From the NCBI RefSeq assembly GCF_015832195.1, contig NC_052044.1:1999147-2063146 (forward strand): a stretch of 64,000 nt of DNA, given 5' to 3'. The notes under the pieces were generated by a model that saw only the letters and a program-made list of their open reading frames with translations, was not told the DNA's origin and did no database searches. This DNA is from Motacilla alba alba. Taxonomy: Eukaryota > Chordata > Aves > Passeriformes > Motacillidae. The position numbers and the translations under genes are program-made. Shown here piece by piece: positions 49,401 through 62,200 of this stretch (position 1 is the first letter of the stretch; every line of letters starts with the position of its first letter).

Positions 49401-52400
49401 AAAAGCAAGGGGAAAAAAAAGGCAAGGAAAAAAAAAAAGGCAAATACAACTCTCCCCAAAAAAATCCCAAACCAGGAAAAAAACACAAGTTCTTTCCCCA
49501 AAAATACACCAGGGAGGGGGAGAACCCAGCCAGGATGCCTTGGAATGGCTTCAATCCTCCAAGAGGCAAAAGCCTACGCGGCGTTTTCTGGCCTTTTGGA
49601 GCTGGGGGAACAAACCCAAATCCTGCTGCTGGAGATCTGTGTCTGCCTCTCAGCGAGGCAAAAATCCAGGGCAGCAGATCCTGGACCTGCAGGGATCATC
49701 CCACCCCAAGCAGGAGCTCTGAAATCCCTGGGATATGACAGGTTCAGGGAAAAGTGGGCAGAGAGGATAATTCACGTTTATTATCCTCACTAATACACGT
49801 CCCTGCTAAGACTAAAGCTTCCCCGGAGGCTCCACACTCGGGTCAGCAAAGCCCTCAAAAAAGACATTATTAATAGAGCAAGAGGAGGTTTAATCCTTGG
49901 AAAAAAAGAGGATTTTGGGAAGGCAGGAGAGGGGAGCTGCCCCTCCACCAGCGACCTCTGAGACCCCCCAGGAACGGGGCAGTTTCTGGTGTCCCACTAA
50001 AAAACCCCAAAGCCCGGAATCTTGGCTTGGGGATTCTCTGCAGACAAGGTGTTCCTTGTGCAGGAAAAAGCTGGGGTTTGTTTGCTTTATTTAGCAAACT
50101 ACAGGAGGTGAGAAATGCCCGGCAGGGAGGAGAGAGCAGCTCTCACAGCCGCCCTGGCCAGCCTCAGGCAGGGGAACAGACCCCGTGTTCATTTTTAGGG
50201 GAAGAGCTGGAAACGAAACCCAAAACCAACAAAGCGGGGCTGATTGTGCAAACTCTGCACCTCTGGCAGCTGGGCCTGGGCACAGGGTGAGGGGGGAGAG
50301 CTGGCACCAGGCACGACGTGGCTTCCTGGCACGAGGAAGCTTTCAGGTGAAAAGAAAGAAAAGCAAACCTGGGGACACGCAGCCCCAGCCTCTCAGGGCA
50401 TGCTCCTGCACATACCTCCAAAATCCACATTTTCTGGCTCACAGCTGGAGTTCTCCCCATTTCCTGCCCGGTTTTTGGGGTCACTGCCCTGCCCAGAACA
50501 AACTCCAGCTGCTCCAGACACACCAAAGAGCCTCACAAAGGGACAGAGTGGCTTTGGAACGATGTCCCCTTGGTTTTTTCCCATCTGATTCCCTCCCTGG
50601 TTTGCAAAATGAGTTAATCTGCACCAGGAGCTCATCCATGTAAATGAGCCAAGCTCTGGCTCAGCAATTCCTTGGAGATCGGGGCCGTGGAGAGGGAACA
50701 AGGGGATGGGGCAGGCTGGAAGCCTGCAGCCCAGTGAGTAACTGGGCTTTAATTTGGACTCTGATGACTCCAGAAGCCACTCCTTGGGCAGCTCCTGTAA
50801 TTGCTGGAGGTTTCTGTGCATCAGGATGAGCAACCCGTCCTTTGGAGAGGGGAAAAACTGGGATGGAGCCGATGGAATCAGTGAGGTGGGCTGTGAAAGG
50901 GGACAGAGCCGAGGCAGGGAATCGCTTCATCATCCACTCTGCCAGATCCCTGAATCCCCCAGGATTTGCCAAATGCCTCTGTCATGCTGCAGACTGACAG
51001 ACAGAGCCCCTCTGCCCTTCAAATCCCCGCCTGAATTGTCACAAAATCGGGACGAAGCCTCTGCTCCTGCCTTGGCCCCAGAGCAGCTCACCCTGCAGCA
51101 CAGGCACGTCCCACCCAAGCACCCCGGCCGTGCAGGCAGAAACCCCTGTGCGAGGGCAGCAGAAGGAGGGAAATGCCTGGCTGAGACAGGGAAGGGCAAT
51201 TCCCCGGGTGGGGAGCCCCAGCAGGCTCACCCGAACCTCCGCGTGCCTCTCCCTCACAGCAACCAGGAGCGGAAGCTCCCCTGAGCCACAAATCCCAAGT
51301 GTTTAATCCCAAGGAGGAACTGATGCCAGTATCACCCCCAGGATCTACGCCAGGCATCCTGGGATGGGGCGGGAGGGATGAGGAGCCGTCTGGACGCTGC
51401 CAGCCGGGCTGAGGTGGGAGCCGACGCTCTGGAAAGGAGCCACGCGGAAACTCCCCCAAACCCGGGAGCCGGGACGCGTCTCCTGTGTGGGGTGATAAGG
51501 ACAGGGCTCCAGCACGGCTGGGGCTAGCCCAGATAAAAGAGAGAGGCAGATCAGGGCCTGGCAGACGGGTCTGAGCCGGGACCTCTCCCGGGAGGAGTCA
51601 CGGGGTGGGTGCCGCGCACCCGACCCGTCCGACCGGCACGGCCGCCAGCCCTTCCCAGCCCCGCTGAGCCTGGCCCGGAGCAGCAGCACGGAGAGGAAAA
51701 GGAGGAGGAGCAGGGCTGCCCCTGGAGCCCAGGACCCACAGGGTGTCCCCCCACGGGGACTTTGTGTGGGGCACAGCCTCCCCCAGCCAAAGCAGGGGCT
51801 CTGCCGGGATCGCTCTCCTCCTTCCCAGGCGATCCCGGGGGTCTCTGGGGGTTCGTGTCAGTCCCCAGGGAATGACATGGACAGAGGTCAGCCCAGGAAT
51901 CCAGAGGGGATGTAAAGTCCAGCCTGGCTGGGATTCAGAGCAGGAAGTTTCACAATGTGCTGGTTTGTGCCGTGATGTCACGGCTGCGGTGAGACAAACA
52001 AGGCCGCGCGTCACGGGCGGCTCCTGCCGGGGCTCGGTTCCCTTCTACCCACCCCGCCACGCTCCATGCCACGGGCATGCCTCATCCAGGCCCTGCTACA
52101 AAGCTGCCCTTAAAAACCAGCAAACACGACACAATCGGGGCTTTGTGCCACGGGCCCGACTCTGGGAAGGGCCCTGGAAGGGCCAAGTGGGAGCAGGGAG
52201 CCGGGAGGGTTTGTGGCACACGCTGCCGAGGGCTCCTGTGCCCACCAGGACTGCCCTGACTGCTCAGTTCCCCCACCCACGGAGCTGGAAGGGAGCTCGT
52301 GCTGCCCAGAAAATCCCAATCCCACCCAACAGCTCCATCCAGCCCTGGAATCAAGCATGCCAAAACGAGGGGGATCCCTTGAGTGCCTCCAAAACAAATC

Positions 52401-55400
52401 CCAGAGCTGACCTCTCTGGTGGTCACCCGTGTACCCAGCACATTCCTCAGCCAGGTAGGGCTGGGACAGGGACGTGGGGACAGCAGGGCTCTGCCAGGGA
52501 CAAGGACACGGGGACAGAGCCACTGTAAGGACACCGAGCTCAGAACAGTCCCTCCTATGGCAAAAGAGGAAGAGAAACCCTGATGTCACAAAATCCCCAC
52601 CATCCTCCCCTCACACAGGATGTCCCCTCCCTGGGCGGGCTGGGGTGACACTGAGGTGGCTCTCAGACCCCACTGGGGCGTCGCAGCACTGCCAGCTGAG
52701 GAAATCCCCCCTGCCTGGCTCTGGGGTGCGCTCCCCAGGGCAGAGCCAGCGGAAGGGCCTGTTTGCCCACACGCCACCCCTGGTGGCCACAGACCTGCCC
52801 CTGCCCCTGCTCCTTCCCAGCCCAGCCAGGGAGGAGGAAGAAACAGCCTTTGAGCCACCCTGCTAACACAGGCTCTGGGTCAGACCCGCACAGAGCTGGG
52901 CTCTGCATCCCACCCAGCAGCAAAAAAAAACGAGTTTTAAAGACCTTTTCAGGTGTTGTTTTCTCCCTGAGGGATTTTTCTCCTGTCAAAAAACAGGAGA
53001 AAACCTCATTGGCAACCGACCCGAGGGGCTGGGAGCCACAGCCCCCCACCCGCGGGGGTCAGGAGGGCACACAGAACCCTCCAGGAGGCCGAGCTGGGCT
53101 CTGGAAGGGGCAGGACACGCAGTGCTGCCAGCCCAGGTGGCAGCTGGGGCCACCACTGCCCTGGCTGGGCACCTCCTCCTTCCCCAGGAACACGCAGCAG
53201 CGCCCAAGGAAAACCAGGCACAGTCCCCTCCCCTGCCAGGGCTCATTTCCCATCTGCCTCCCCCGGAAGCAGAGGAGCTTTTCCTGCTCCAAAAATCCTT
53301 CCCAACTCCTTGCCCGGAGCAGAAAGTTCCAGCACACGTGGAGGCTTGGAAAACTCTCAGGGATTTGGGGAGCGTTGGGAACAAACCCCTCCCTCAAATT
53401 CCCATCGGAGAGCTCTGATCCAGAGGGACGCAGGCCTGGGGGGCTCAGCGCCCCTTGGAGAGGGGCTGGTGGTGGCTGGGGGGACAAAGGGACCCATTGC
53501 CATGTCCGAGGGACATGGCCAGGGAAAAACTCCTCCGGCCTGGAGTCAAACCCTGTGCCTGGACGGGTGCCAGGAGCTCTGTGCTGGCCACAGCTTTCCC
53601 CATTTCATCCCAGGAGCCTCCTGGACCATCCCACGGAGCTGGGGCTCCCCAAAAAAACGCTCTGAACCCTGCTCTGGCTTTGCTTTTAAAATGTCCCCGT
53701 GTCATGGTGACAGTGCCAGCGTCACGTCCTCGGGGCTGGGGACAGAGCCAGGAGGCCCCGCTGGTGCTGCTGCTCGTGGGGAATTCTCCACAGCAGATCA
53801 GGGCTGAGAGCTGCTGAGCTAAAAAAAAGGAGAGGAGGAGGAGGAGGAGGAGGAGAAAGAGGAGGAGGCGGTTGCATGGGTGGTCTCTAGAACGTTCCTC
53901 CCTGTTCCACCTCCGAGGGCAGAGCCAGGCACGAATACAGGAACTGGGCTCGCCCATGCCTTTCTCCAGCGCCTTCAAAACAAGGAAGGAGCCCGGGAGT
54001 GCCAAGGAAGCACCAAGGAAACACCAAGGAAGGGGCCCCGGCCCCGGCAGAGCCGCCCCCGGCCGGGGATGGCAACCAGGGGACCCCGCACACGCCGCGG
54101 GTCACACAGGCCACCGTGTGTCCCCCTCCGAGTGCCAGCCCCGCCTGTGGGAGCCCCCGCGGGTCCCTGCGCTTGGGGAAATCCAAGGATCAGGCTAATC
54201 CCCAGGCTAGAGTGAGCCGTGGCTTGCCTGCGAGCCAAGCTGCTGTAGCAACAGCCCAAAATAATGCTGCAAAACAAGGCCGGGGGAGCAGCCGCCGCCT
54301 CTCGCGAGAGGGAAGCTCGGGCTGGATTGAGCAACATTTTCTGCTGCCTCTCAACTGTGACTAAATCCAGCAACAGCCCCTTTTAGCCAGAGCCAGAACA
54401 CAAAAAAAAACCCGGAAAAAAACCCCAAGGAAAACAGTGGAAAAGCAAGCGGAGAGCGTTCCCAGAATGATCCCTCCCGCGGCAGAAGCCGAGCAGGCTC
54501 CAGCTCAGTTCCCACGTTCACGTATCCTGCCTTTCCCAGGCCGTGGGACACGGTGGGGTGGATCCCGGGGGATCTGAGCAGGGTGCCCGTGCCCACGGGA
54601 CCGGCTGGGCCACGCTGAGGTCACGCTGTCCCGCGCCAGCACCCAGACACTTAATGAGCCCTTTCTTCCGCCCCTGGGCGGAAACTCCCCGCGGCTCCGT
54701 GACTGTGTTTGTTTTCATGGGCTTTCCAGTTAATCCCTGTGTTTTATGGCCATGACTCCTGACAGGCTCAGCCAAGGAGCCGAGCTCGGGTCCTCAGCCC
54801 AGCCCTGACCCGAGACTCCTGGGTGGTCTCCAGAGCAGGACAGTGGCACAAAACCAGGTGTCCCCCTTCTTTTCCACTTTCCTCACACAGCCACTTCCTC
54901 CCTTTCTTTCCAGACTTAAACTCCCCGAAAAGGCCTTTAGTGTCTTGTGGGGATGAACACACTCAGTCCCCAGGGCCAGCACAAGCCCCACCCCGGCCAC
55001 CAACACCATTTGACACCAACCACGCCCAGCCCAGCCCAGCCCAGCCCAGCCCAGCCCTTCCCGTGCCTGGCTGCGGAAGGGGACCCGGGGAGCCGAGCAC
55101 TCACCGGGGGCGTTGGCGATGGCCAGGGGCAGCCCCTGCAGCTGGTGCACCTGGATCCCGGACGCTCCCAAGGCACTGAGGTTAATAGTCTGGAGGCCCG
55201 GCACGGAGGAGAGCTGGGCGGCGTTGACGGTGACGGTGCCGCTGGGCAGGGAGGCGATGGGGGTCAGCGTGGTGCTGGTGCTGCCCGTCTGGCCCAGCGA
55301 CACGCCCTGCATGGGGGCCAGCGTGATTGTCTGCGCCTGGGGGTTCTGCACCTGCAGGTTCTGCAGCTGGATGGTCTGCCAGCTCACCTGCCCGTTGGGA

Positions 55401-58357
55401 CCCACCGTGGGCGTGCGGATGATGATGGGGCCGGAGTTGGGCACGGCTTGGAGCTGCAGGTTCTGCAAGGTGTCTTGGGAGATGGCTTGAGTGGCAAAGG
55501 TCTGGCCAGACAGTGGGGTGGTCTGGAGGGCTTGGATTGTCTGCCCTCCTTGGACCAGCTGCGGCTGGATCAGGATCTGCTGCTGCTGCTGCTGCTGCTG
55601 CGACTGCTGACTCTGATCCCCCTCCTTCTGCTGTCCCGGCTGCAGGGCCACCCCTGACACCGGGGTCTGCAGAGAGTCCGAGCTGGGGACGCTGCTGGCC
55701 CTCTGGGGGGTCTGCGCCTGCACGTTGGTGCCCACCGTGGCGCTGGTGGAGAAATTCATGACGCCCACGTTACTGGTGGTGGTGGTGGTGGAGTAGCTGT
55801 TGGCATTGGTGAAGAAGGCGCCCGAGCTGGCCTGGGACGTGGCCGTGCTGCCCGAGCTGCTGGCAGCCCCCGAGGTGGCCGGCTGGGAGCTGCTGTCCGG
55901 CGAGCCCGAGCTGCTCAGGGTGCCCGTCTGGGACGTGGGGGCCAGGCTGGCGGCCACGCTGTTGACCGGCAGCAGGGTGATGTTGCCGTTCAGGGCCACG
56001 GGCACGTTGGCCACGTACTGGGTCTGCCCGGAGAGGCTGTTGTTGGCCAGCCCCACGCCCTGGATGGGCACGGCCTGCTGCAGCAGGTTGGGCATGGCGA
56101 TGAGGTTGCTGCCGCCCGCGCGGCTCGTGATGATCTGCTGGTTGGAGCCGGGGATGATCTGCAGCTGCCCCGAGGCATCCTGCTGCACGTTCACCTGCGC
56201 CGGGGTGGTGGCAAACTGCAGCTGCTGCCCGTCGATGGTCTGGAACTGGGGGATCACCTGGTACTGGATGTTGGGGATGACGCCGGGCAGGCCCGTCAGC
56301 ACCTGCTGGTTCTGCAGGCCGGACGCCGAGGTGACCACGTAGGGCCCGGCGCTGACCGGGCGGCTCTTGGAGGCGTCGCCGCCGTTGCTGCCGTTGCTGC
56401 CCGGCTCTTTGGAGCCCGTGGGGGTGCTGGAGCCCGCCGAGATGATCTGCCAGCCGTTGGCCGACTGGGTGAGCTGGGCGGCGGCCGCGTTCAGGTCCAG
56501 CTCGCCGCTCCCGCCCTGCTGGCCCTGGGAGCTGTTGGAGTTCTCATTGGGAGACTCGATGCGGCTGCAGGTGGCTGCCAGCAGGGCCAGCGGGGACGGC
56601 TGCGACTCCTGGGGATGAGGAGGAGGAGGAGTTACGGGGGTGGGAGGCGGCCCGAGGGGCAGGCCCGGAGTGAAAAAAAAAAAAAACACCAAAAAAAAAA
56701 AAAAAAAAAACAAAAAACTTAATAAGAGAAAACAGGGAGGAGCGTACTCGGAAAAGATAAACACTCCTTCCTGAACAAACCCACCCACAGCCGGAAAAAT
56801 ACAACTGCCAGGCACAAGGCTGTCAGGCCGGGACAGCCTGAACCCACACGGAAAAGCCTTTAGGGAGGGAGCCTGCCTGGGAAAGCCAAGAGACGAGAGG
56901 GCTCCTCCACCCCCCAAGCCGGGGAATCCCCCTGAGGCAGGACAAACCCCCAGGAAGGAGGGTCACTCCTGGGCTCCCCGAGCTGGACCAGGGCCAGCGG
57001 GGGCCGCGGTGTCACGGGGAGCAGGGGAACTGCGTGTTTCCGAGGAGAGCCGGGAGGAGGGGAAGCCACGGGCGCTGCTTGGCAGCGCTCACCCTCCTCT
57101 TCCTGCCCCGGCTGAAACGCTTGCCTGGGCCCGGCCAACAGCTCGGCCCGGGCCCGGACTTTGCCACGGGCTCCCGGGGCCAGCGGGGCCGATCCTCCCC
57201 GCACTCACCTGGGCCTCCCCACCGCCGGCGCTGCTCGTGCTGCTGGCGTCGCCTTCGCCCTTGTCGGGCTTCACAGCCGACATCTCCTCGGTGCTCTCTT
57301 GGTCTGCGCGGGAGGGAAGTGACAGCCCCGGTTAGGGACATTTTGGGGCAGGGCAGCGGCACGAGGCTCGGGAGGGCCAGGCAGGGCCCGGAGGGGACAC
57401 GTCGGGCGGGCTCTGGGGGGACCATGCGCTCCTGGCGCAGCCGGCAAGGGGCTGCGAGGAGCAGGAGCTGCCAAGGAGGAGCTGGCAGCGGGACAGGGGG
57501 GGAGGACCCGGCCGTGCTCCAGGCGCGGCTCCTCCCCGGCCGCTCGGGACACTCCCTGGCCCCCGCCGAGGTGCTCCCCGGGCCTCCCCCTCGCCTGGCC
57601 CGCGGGCCGGGGCACACACCTCCCGCCCGGGCCGGCCCCGCGGATCCACCCCGGGATTCCCCCCGCGCGGCTCCGGCCCGCGGGATGCCCTGCCCGGGGC
57701 TGCCCGCCCGCGAGCCCCCGGCGCGGGGTCCCCGCTCCCACCGAGTCCTTCCTCTGCCGGCGCTCCGAGCCTCCTCATCCTCCGCCGGCCAGCGGGGCTG
57801 CGCCCCCCGCTCCTGCCCTCGCCCCCAGCGCCCCGCACCGGGGTCTACCCTGGGGAGGGGACGCCGAGCGCCCCCCGCCCGCTCGCTGCTTCCCACGGCG
57901 CCCCCGCACGGCCCCCCCGCCCCCGGGCCCCGCATCCGCCCCCGCAGGGCGCCTTGCCCGGGAACGGGGGAAAGCCCCCCGGTGCCCGCGCTCGCAGCCG
58001 CCCATCCCCACGGCTCCCCCGCCATCTCCGCGCCCGATCCCCCGGGATCTCGCCCCCCCCCCCCCACCGCCCCCAGCCCCGATTCCCGGGGCCTCCCCAT
58101 CACTCCCCGCCGCCCCCTCCTCCGCTCCAGCCCTGCCCGGCGCGGCCGACGGTCCCTCCCCCGAGGCCTTCCCCCCTCCCCCGGGTCCCTCCCCCGGCAG
58201 GTCCCCCCGGCGCGGCGCGGCGAGGCCCGGCCCGGCGGGGCCCGGCCCGGCGGGGCGGGGCCGCCTCTGGCCCCTCCGAGCGGGCGGGCGCCGCCGCCTC
58301 TGCGTGTGCCCGGGGCCCCGCGCGGCGCTCGGCCCCGGCCCCGTCCTTACCGCTCAT
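46412..58357 (-). CDS. SP1: SP1, transcription factor Sp1 (complete, 763 aa)
   Basis: SP1 is the nuclear C2H2 zinc-finger factor that binds GC boxes of housekeeping promoters. Exons: 58351-58357 (ATG AGC G), 57209-57303, 55105-56608, 47646-47814, 47081-47280, 46412-46728. All phases join with no break, giving 763 residues (human about 785). The N-terminus reads [14 protein letters not shown]. The large exon holds the Ser/Thr- and Gln-rich activation domains from [10 protein letters not shown] to PLAIANAPG, with an eight-glutamine run from pure CAG. The buttonhead box is [11 protein letters not shown]. Three fingers follow: [38 protein letters not shown] and [17 protein letters not shown], with the KHA, RER and RHK base-contact residues intact. 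The end is [11 protein letters not shown]. It differs from SP3 and SP4 in N-terminus and tail. Intron 3 is about 7.3 kb. The long 3' UTR reaches nearly to AMHR2. Confidence 0.98.
46729..47080 (-). other. SP1: SP1 intron 5
   Basis: A short intron between the finger-2 and finger-3 exons. It carries two diverged copies of a segment with AGGAACCTTTCCCAAGG-like sequence (46755-46800 and 46860-46910). No gene is inside. Confidence 0.8.
47815..55104 (-). other. SP1: SP1 intron 3 (7.3 kb)
   Basis: A single large intron between the activation-domain exon and the buttonhead-box exon. It has moderate GC and no recognisable exon. It contains small duplications at 48690-48780 (ggagccaccagaacgggtcc), GTCACCAGGGGCT repeats at 49015-49045, A-rich DNA at 49395-49500, a GGA run at 53830-53860 and a CCAGC run at 55019-55058 close to the donor of exon 3. 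Confidence 0.85.
56609..58350 (-). other. SP1: SP1 introns 1 and 2
   Basis: Intron 2 (56609-57208) has A-rich runs at 56679-56712. Intron 1 (57304-58350) is CpG-rich and continues into the promoter island. No other gene was recognised; the long frames here are due to GC richness. Confidence 0.8.
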
Positions 58358-58990
58358 GGTGCCGGGGCCGGGCCGGGCGCGCGGGGCGGGGCGGGGGCGC
58401 GGGCGGGCGAGCGGCCGAACCCGCCGGTGCCGCCGAGGGGCTGCCGAGGGAGGGGCCGCGCGCCGCGGCCGCAGCCCCGCGCCCCGCCCCCGCCGCCCCC
58501 GCAGCCAATGGGCGCCGCGCGGGCCGCGGAGCGACGGGCGGCGCGGCCAATGGGAGGAGAGGGCGGTGCGGCGCGGGGGGAGAGGAGGGCGGGCGGGCCC
58601 GGCCCCCGGCGCCCCGCCCCGTGGGGGAGGGGGAGCGCGGCGGGGCGGCGGCCAATGGGGGCGCGGGGGGGAGGGGGCGGGCGGCGGCTCAGCCAATCGG
58701 CGCCCGCGCGGGCTCACAGGGAGACCCCGTATGGGCGCGGCCGCGGCGGCGCGGGCCGCGGCGTGATGAACGTGCGCCGCCGCCAATTAGGCGCGGGAGG
58801 CGGGGCGCGGCGGTGACTGGCAGCGCCTAGTGCTAACCGGCTGCGCGGGCCGCGCCGCGGGGCGGGAGAGGAACGGATAATGATGGTAGCGCCGACTAAT
58901 CGCGGCATGAAGGGGCAGCCGCGGCGCCACTCCGAGCCAATCAGCGCGCCGGTCGGTCTCAAACGAGCCAATGGGCGCCGCGGGGAGGCG
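58358..58990 (-). promoter_or_regulatory. SP1: SP1 promoter: CpG island with seven CCAAT boxes
   Basis: Upstream of the SP1 start codon, CCAAT occurs on the + strand at 58505, 58547, 58652, 58693, 58783, 58937 and 58968, i.e. as ATTGG in the SP1 orientation. Five have the NF-Y-type context (A/G)(A/G)CCAAT(C/G)(A/G). GC boxes lie between them, and no TATA motif is seen. Known mammalian SP1 promoters are also TATA-less with NF-Y and Sp sites. Confidence 0.7.
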
Positions 58991-61900
58991 GGGCCAGCGG
59001 CCGGGCTGCGCCCTTGGGGGGACGGCGCGGCGAATGGCGGAGCCGGCGCCATGTTGGGCTCGGCTCCCTCAGAGCCGGCCGGGCTGCCCCGGGCACTCCT
59101 TGGGCTCCCCTCGCCCGCGGCACCGCGGGTTACGTGCGGCTCTTCCCTCCCCGAGTCCCTGTTCCATGCCGCACGCCGGCTCGGCCGTGTCGCGACAGCC
59201 ACCATGGCGGTGCGCCACGTCCCCACGGGCCCGCGGCGCTGTGTGAGCACCCCCAGAGCCCTGTCACGACATCGCCCGGCCCTGTCCCGACACAGCGGGA
59301 CCCACAGCAGGGAGCCCGGGCCGCCCTTGCCCGGGGAACGCGGCTCGGGGAGTCTGGGGGCGTTGCGGGGTTTGGGGCCAGGATCCTTCATTTCACAGCA
59401 AAACGAGCGGTCCGGGGGCGAGCGGGGACCGCGACACCCCGGGGAGGGGACAGCAGGGGACGCGCAATGGCGCTGCTTTCGCTTTCCAGCTCCAGAACCG
59501 CCCCCCCGTCCGTGACTTTCCCATTTCCCGGTGTTTTCGGCCCAATTCCCGCCCCGCAGCCCGGGAAAGCCCCGCGGCCTCGCCCCCGCTGGGGCTTGGG
59601 GACAGCGTGTCCTGTCCCCGTCCTGTCCCCCAGGCCACGGGGGCCGCTCGGTGTCCCCTCGTCACCTGCAGCGGAGGCACCTGGGGGCAAAAGGGCCCGA
59701 CAGGCTGGGGGGACACCGGGAGTGTCCCCGTCCTGACACCGGGGCTGTCCCCGTCCTGTCCCTGTCCCGAGCCCCGGGGGCTGCGCTGCGCGGGTCGGGG
59801 GGGGCACGGCAGGAGCTGTCCCCATCGGACCCTCCCTGTTTAAGCCCCCTCGCCCCGCCAGTCCCAGCAGGGTCCTTGTGCCCTCCAGGAACTCCCACCA
59901 TTGGCACCCAAGGCGCCATCGGGGCTCCCCCAATTAAGACCCCCAATTAAATTAACCCCTCCCTGTCCCCCGGAACCCCTCCCCGGTGTCCGCGGGCGCC
60001 CCCCGGTGGTCGCGGCCGGGCGGTGCCGCCCCGGGCCCGAGGCTTTGCTGCCGCCTGGCGGGGGCGCCACGGCGGGACCCGGGCAGCGGCCACCGACAGT
60101 GTCACCGACAGTGTCACCGACAGTGTCACCGACTGTCACCGACTGTGTCACCAACTGTCGCCGACTGTCACCGACAGTGTCACCGACAATGTCACTGATT
60201 GTCACTGACAGTGTCACCGACAGTGTCACCGACAGTGTCACCAACTGTCGCCGACTGTCACCGACAGTGTCACCGACAGTGTCACTGATTGTCACTGACA
60301 GTGTCACCAACAGTGTCCTGTCACCCGCCACAGTGGGACCTGGGCACCGACTGTCACCGGTCCTGCCCTGGCACCAACACTGCCACCGACCCTGTCCTGC
60401 CCCCAAGAGTGTCCCTAGCAGTGTCCCCAAAGCTGCGCTGTCCTGTTCCAAGCAGTGTCCCCATCCCTGCCCTGTTCTGTCCCCAGCCCTGTCCTCAACC
60501 GTGTCCTGTCCCCAGGGTTCTCACATCAGGGTGCTGTCCTGTCCCGTGTCCCCAAAAGTGTCCCCAGCCCTGTCACTGCCGCTGCGCTCCCTCTGCTGCT
60601 GTCCCCAAGCCTGTCCTGTCCCCACCCGTGTCCCTGTCCCCCCTGGCCGCTCAGGGCACACGGGACGGGACAGAGGAACCCTCTGACTTGGACTGGGGCA
60701 AACTGGGAGCACTGGGTGGGGGGGGGCAGCGGGGCCAGCCTGGGGTGCCCCACCCCCGCTGCCACCCCCCGATTGTCCCCCCGGGTCCCCCCCCCCGGGC
60801 GGTCGCGGCCGCTGAGGAATCAGGGCGACGCCGGGCGACTCCCAGCAATTTTGGGTTGGGAACCGCAGAAATGCAGCGCGGCGCGAGCCAGGGCGGACCG
60901 GCCCGGGGACAGCGACGGGCGGGGGGACCGGGGGGGTCACAGGGCCTGGGGGGACCCCGACAGCGTGGGGGGGAGGGGTCCCAGGACAATTTGCGGTGGT
61001 CCCGGGGCTCGGGGGGCGCGTGGGGTACCCCAGATTTGCCCGGGAGGGGTCTTTGGCAGCTCGGAGGGGGCACGGGGGCAGCTTGGGGGGGTCCTCTCGG
61101 CATCCTGGGGGGGTCCTCCAGCAGCCGGAGGGGAGTCAGGCCCCGGTGCCGCCCCCGCTGCCGCCGCTCTGATGTGGCCGCGGCACCGCAGCGCAATGGG
61201 AGCCACATGGCGGGGGGGACACGGGGGGAGCGCGGCCCGGGGGCACGCTCGGGGGGCCACCCCCGTCCCCCAGCGGTCACCTCTGTCCCCCCACGGCCAC
61301 CCGTGTCCCCCCAGGGGCACCGCTGTCCCCCGGGGTCCGTCTGTCCCCGCCGGGGGTCCGTCCCGGCTCGCTGCCCGTGCGCCCCCGCCCCCCGCGGTTA
61401 TTTCCAGGGATAATTCCGGGATAATTAAAGGGTGGGAGGAAACACCGGGGCTGTGGGCGCATCTCGGCCCTGGGGCCACCCTGCCCTGGCTTCCCCGTGG
61501 GTGGGAAGCCCCCAGCCCCATTCCGGGAGCCCCTCCATCCCTGCAGCTCCCGGTTTCCATCCACCCCCGTGTCCCCACGCGTCCCCTGGCTCCTCCTGCT
61601 CCCCCGTGTTCCCCCCGCTTTCCTCCCGCCCCGGGACCCTCCCTGTCCCCACCTTGGTGGGGGGGGGGGGCGTCTCTGGGACGCGGGGGGGGCTCCGAGC
61701 ACCGGGGTGCCCCCCGTGGGTGGTGCTGGGGGGGAGCTCGGCCCCGTTCCGAGCGCTCGGAGCCTCCCCCGGCCCCCCCGGTCCCGCGGGGGCCCGTGGG
61801 CGGCCGTGGCCGGCGCACCCAGCGCGGGGGCTGCGCTATTTCGGGGCCTCCGACCGCAAGGGAAACATCCGGGGGCCGGAGAGGGCGGGCGGGGCCGGGC

Positions 61901-62200
61901 CGGGCCGGGGGGGACAGGGGGACACCGCCAGGTGAGGGCTGGGGGACGCGGGGGTCACCCCGGGCTGGTTCCGCTGCCTCCGCCCGAGCCCCAGGGGCTG
62001 CGGTGTCACCGCGGGGATCGGGGGACAACACTGCCGGGACCCCCGCGCTGGGCAGGGGGCGTTGCCTGGCCCTGGGGACCGGCGTGGGGACAGGGACACC
62101 TCCAGCCCTGCAACCTCTGTCGTGCTGAGACCCCCCGGACTCGTCTCAGGGGGCTGAGCCCCCCAAACTCGTGTCACGGTGGGGCTGAGATCCCCCCCAG
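58991..62200. other. Intergenic CpG-rich DNA upstream of SP1
   Basis: No recognisable protein-coding exon. A Kozak-like CAGCCACCATGG occurs at 59199-59210 but opens a low-complexity frame without homology. The stretch includes a 12-bp tandem repeat. It may contain a divergent non-coding transcript or distal SP1/SP7 control elements; sequence alone does not decide. Confidence 0.5.
60085..60325. repeat. Short minisatellite, 12-bp unit (gtcaccgacagt)
   Basis: About twenty copies of GTCACCGACAGT with shortened GTCACCGACT and GATTGTCACTGACAGT variants. Confidence 0.95.

Noticed and set aside
54794..55104. Extension of the big SP1 exon to 54794
   Set aside because: A gtgagt donor at 55104 and conserved continuation in the exon at 47646-47814 show that the extra frame is intron.
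57012..58830. Long frames on both strands in the SP1 promoter island
   Set aside because: GC-driven; they overlap the SP1 first introns and promoter and have no recognisable protein.
59203..59400. Possible gene starting CAGCCACCATGGCGGTG
   Set aside because: The Kozak match is good, but the frame is low-complexity, has no recognised homology and shows no splice partners.
60085..60325. CRISPR-like array
   Set aside because: It is a 12-bp tandem repeat without spacers in vertebrate DNA.
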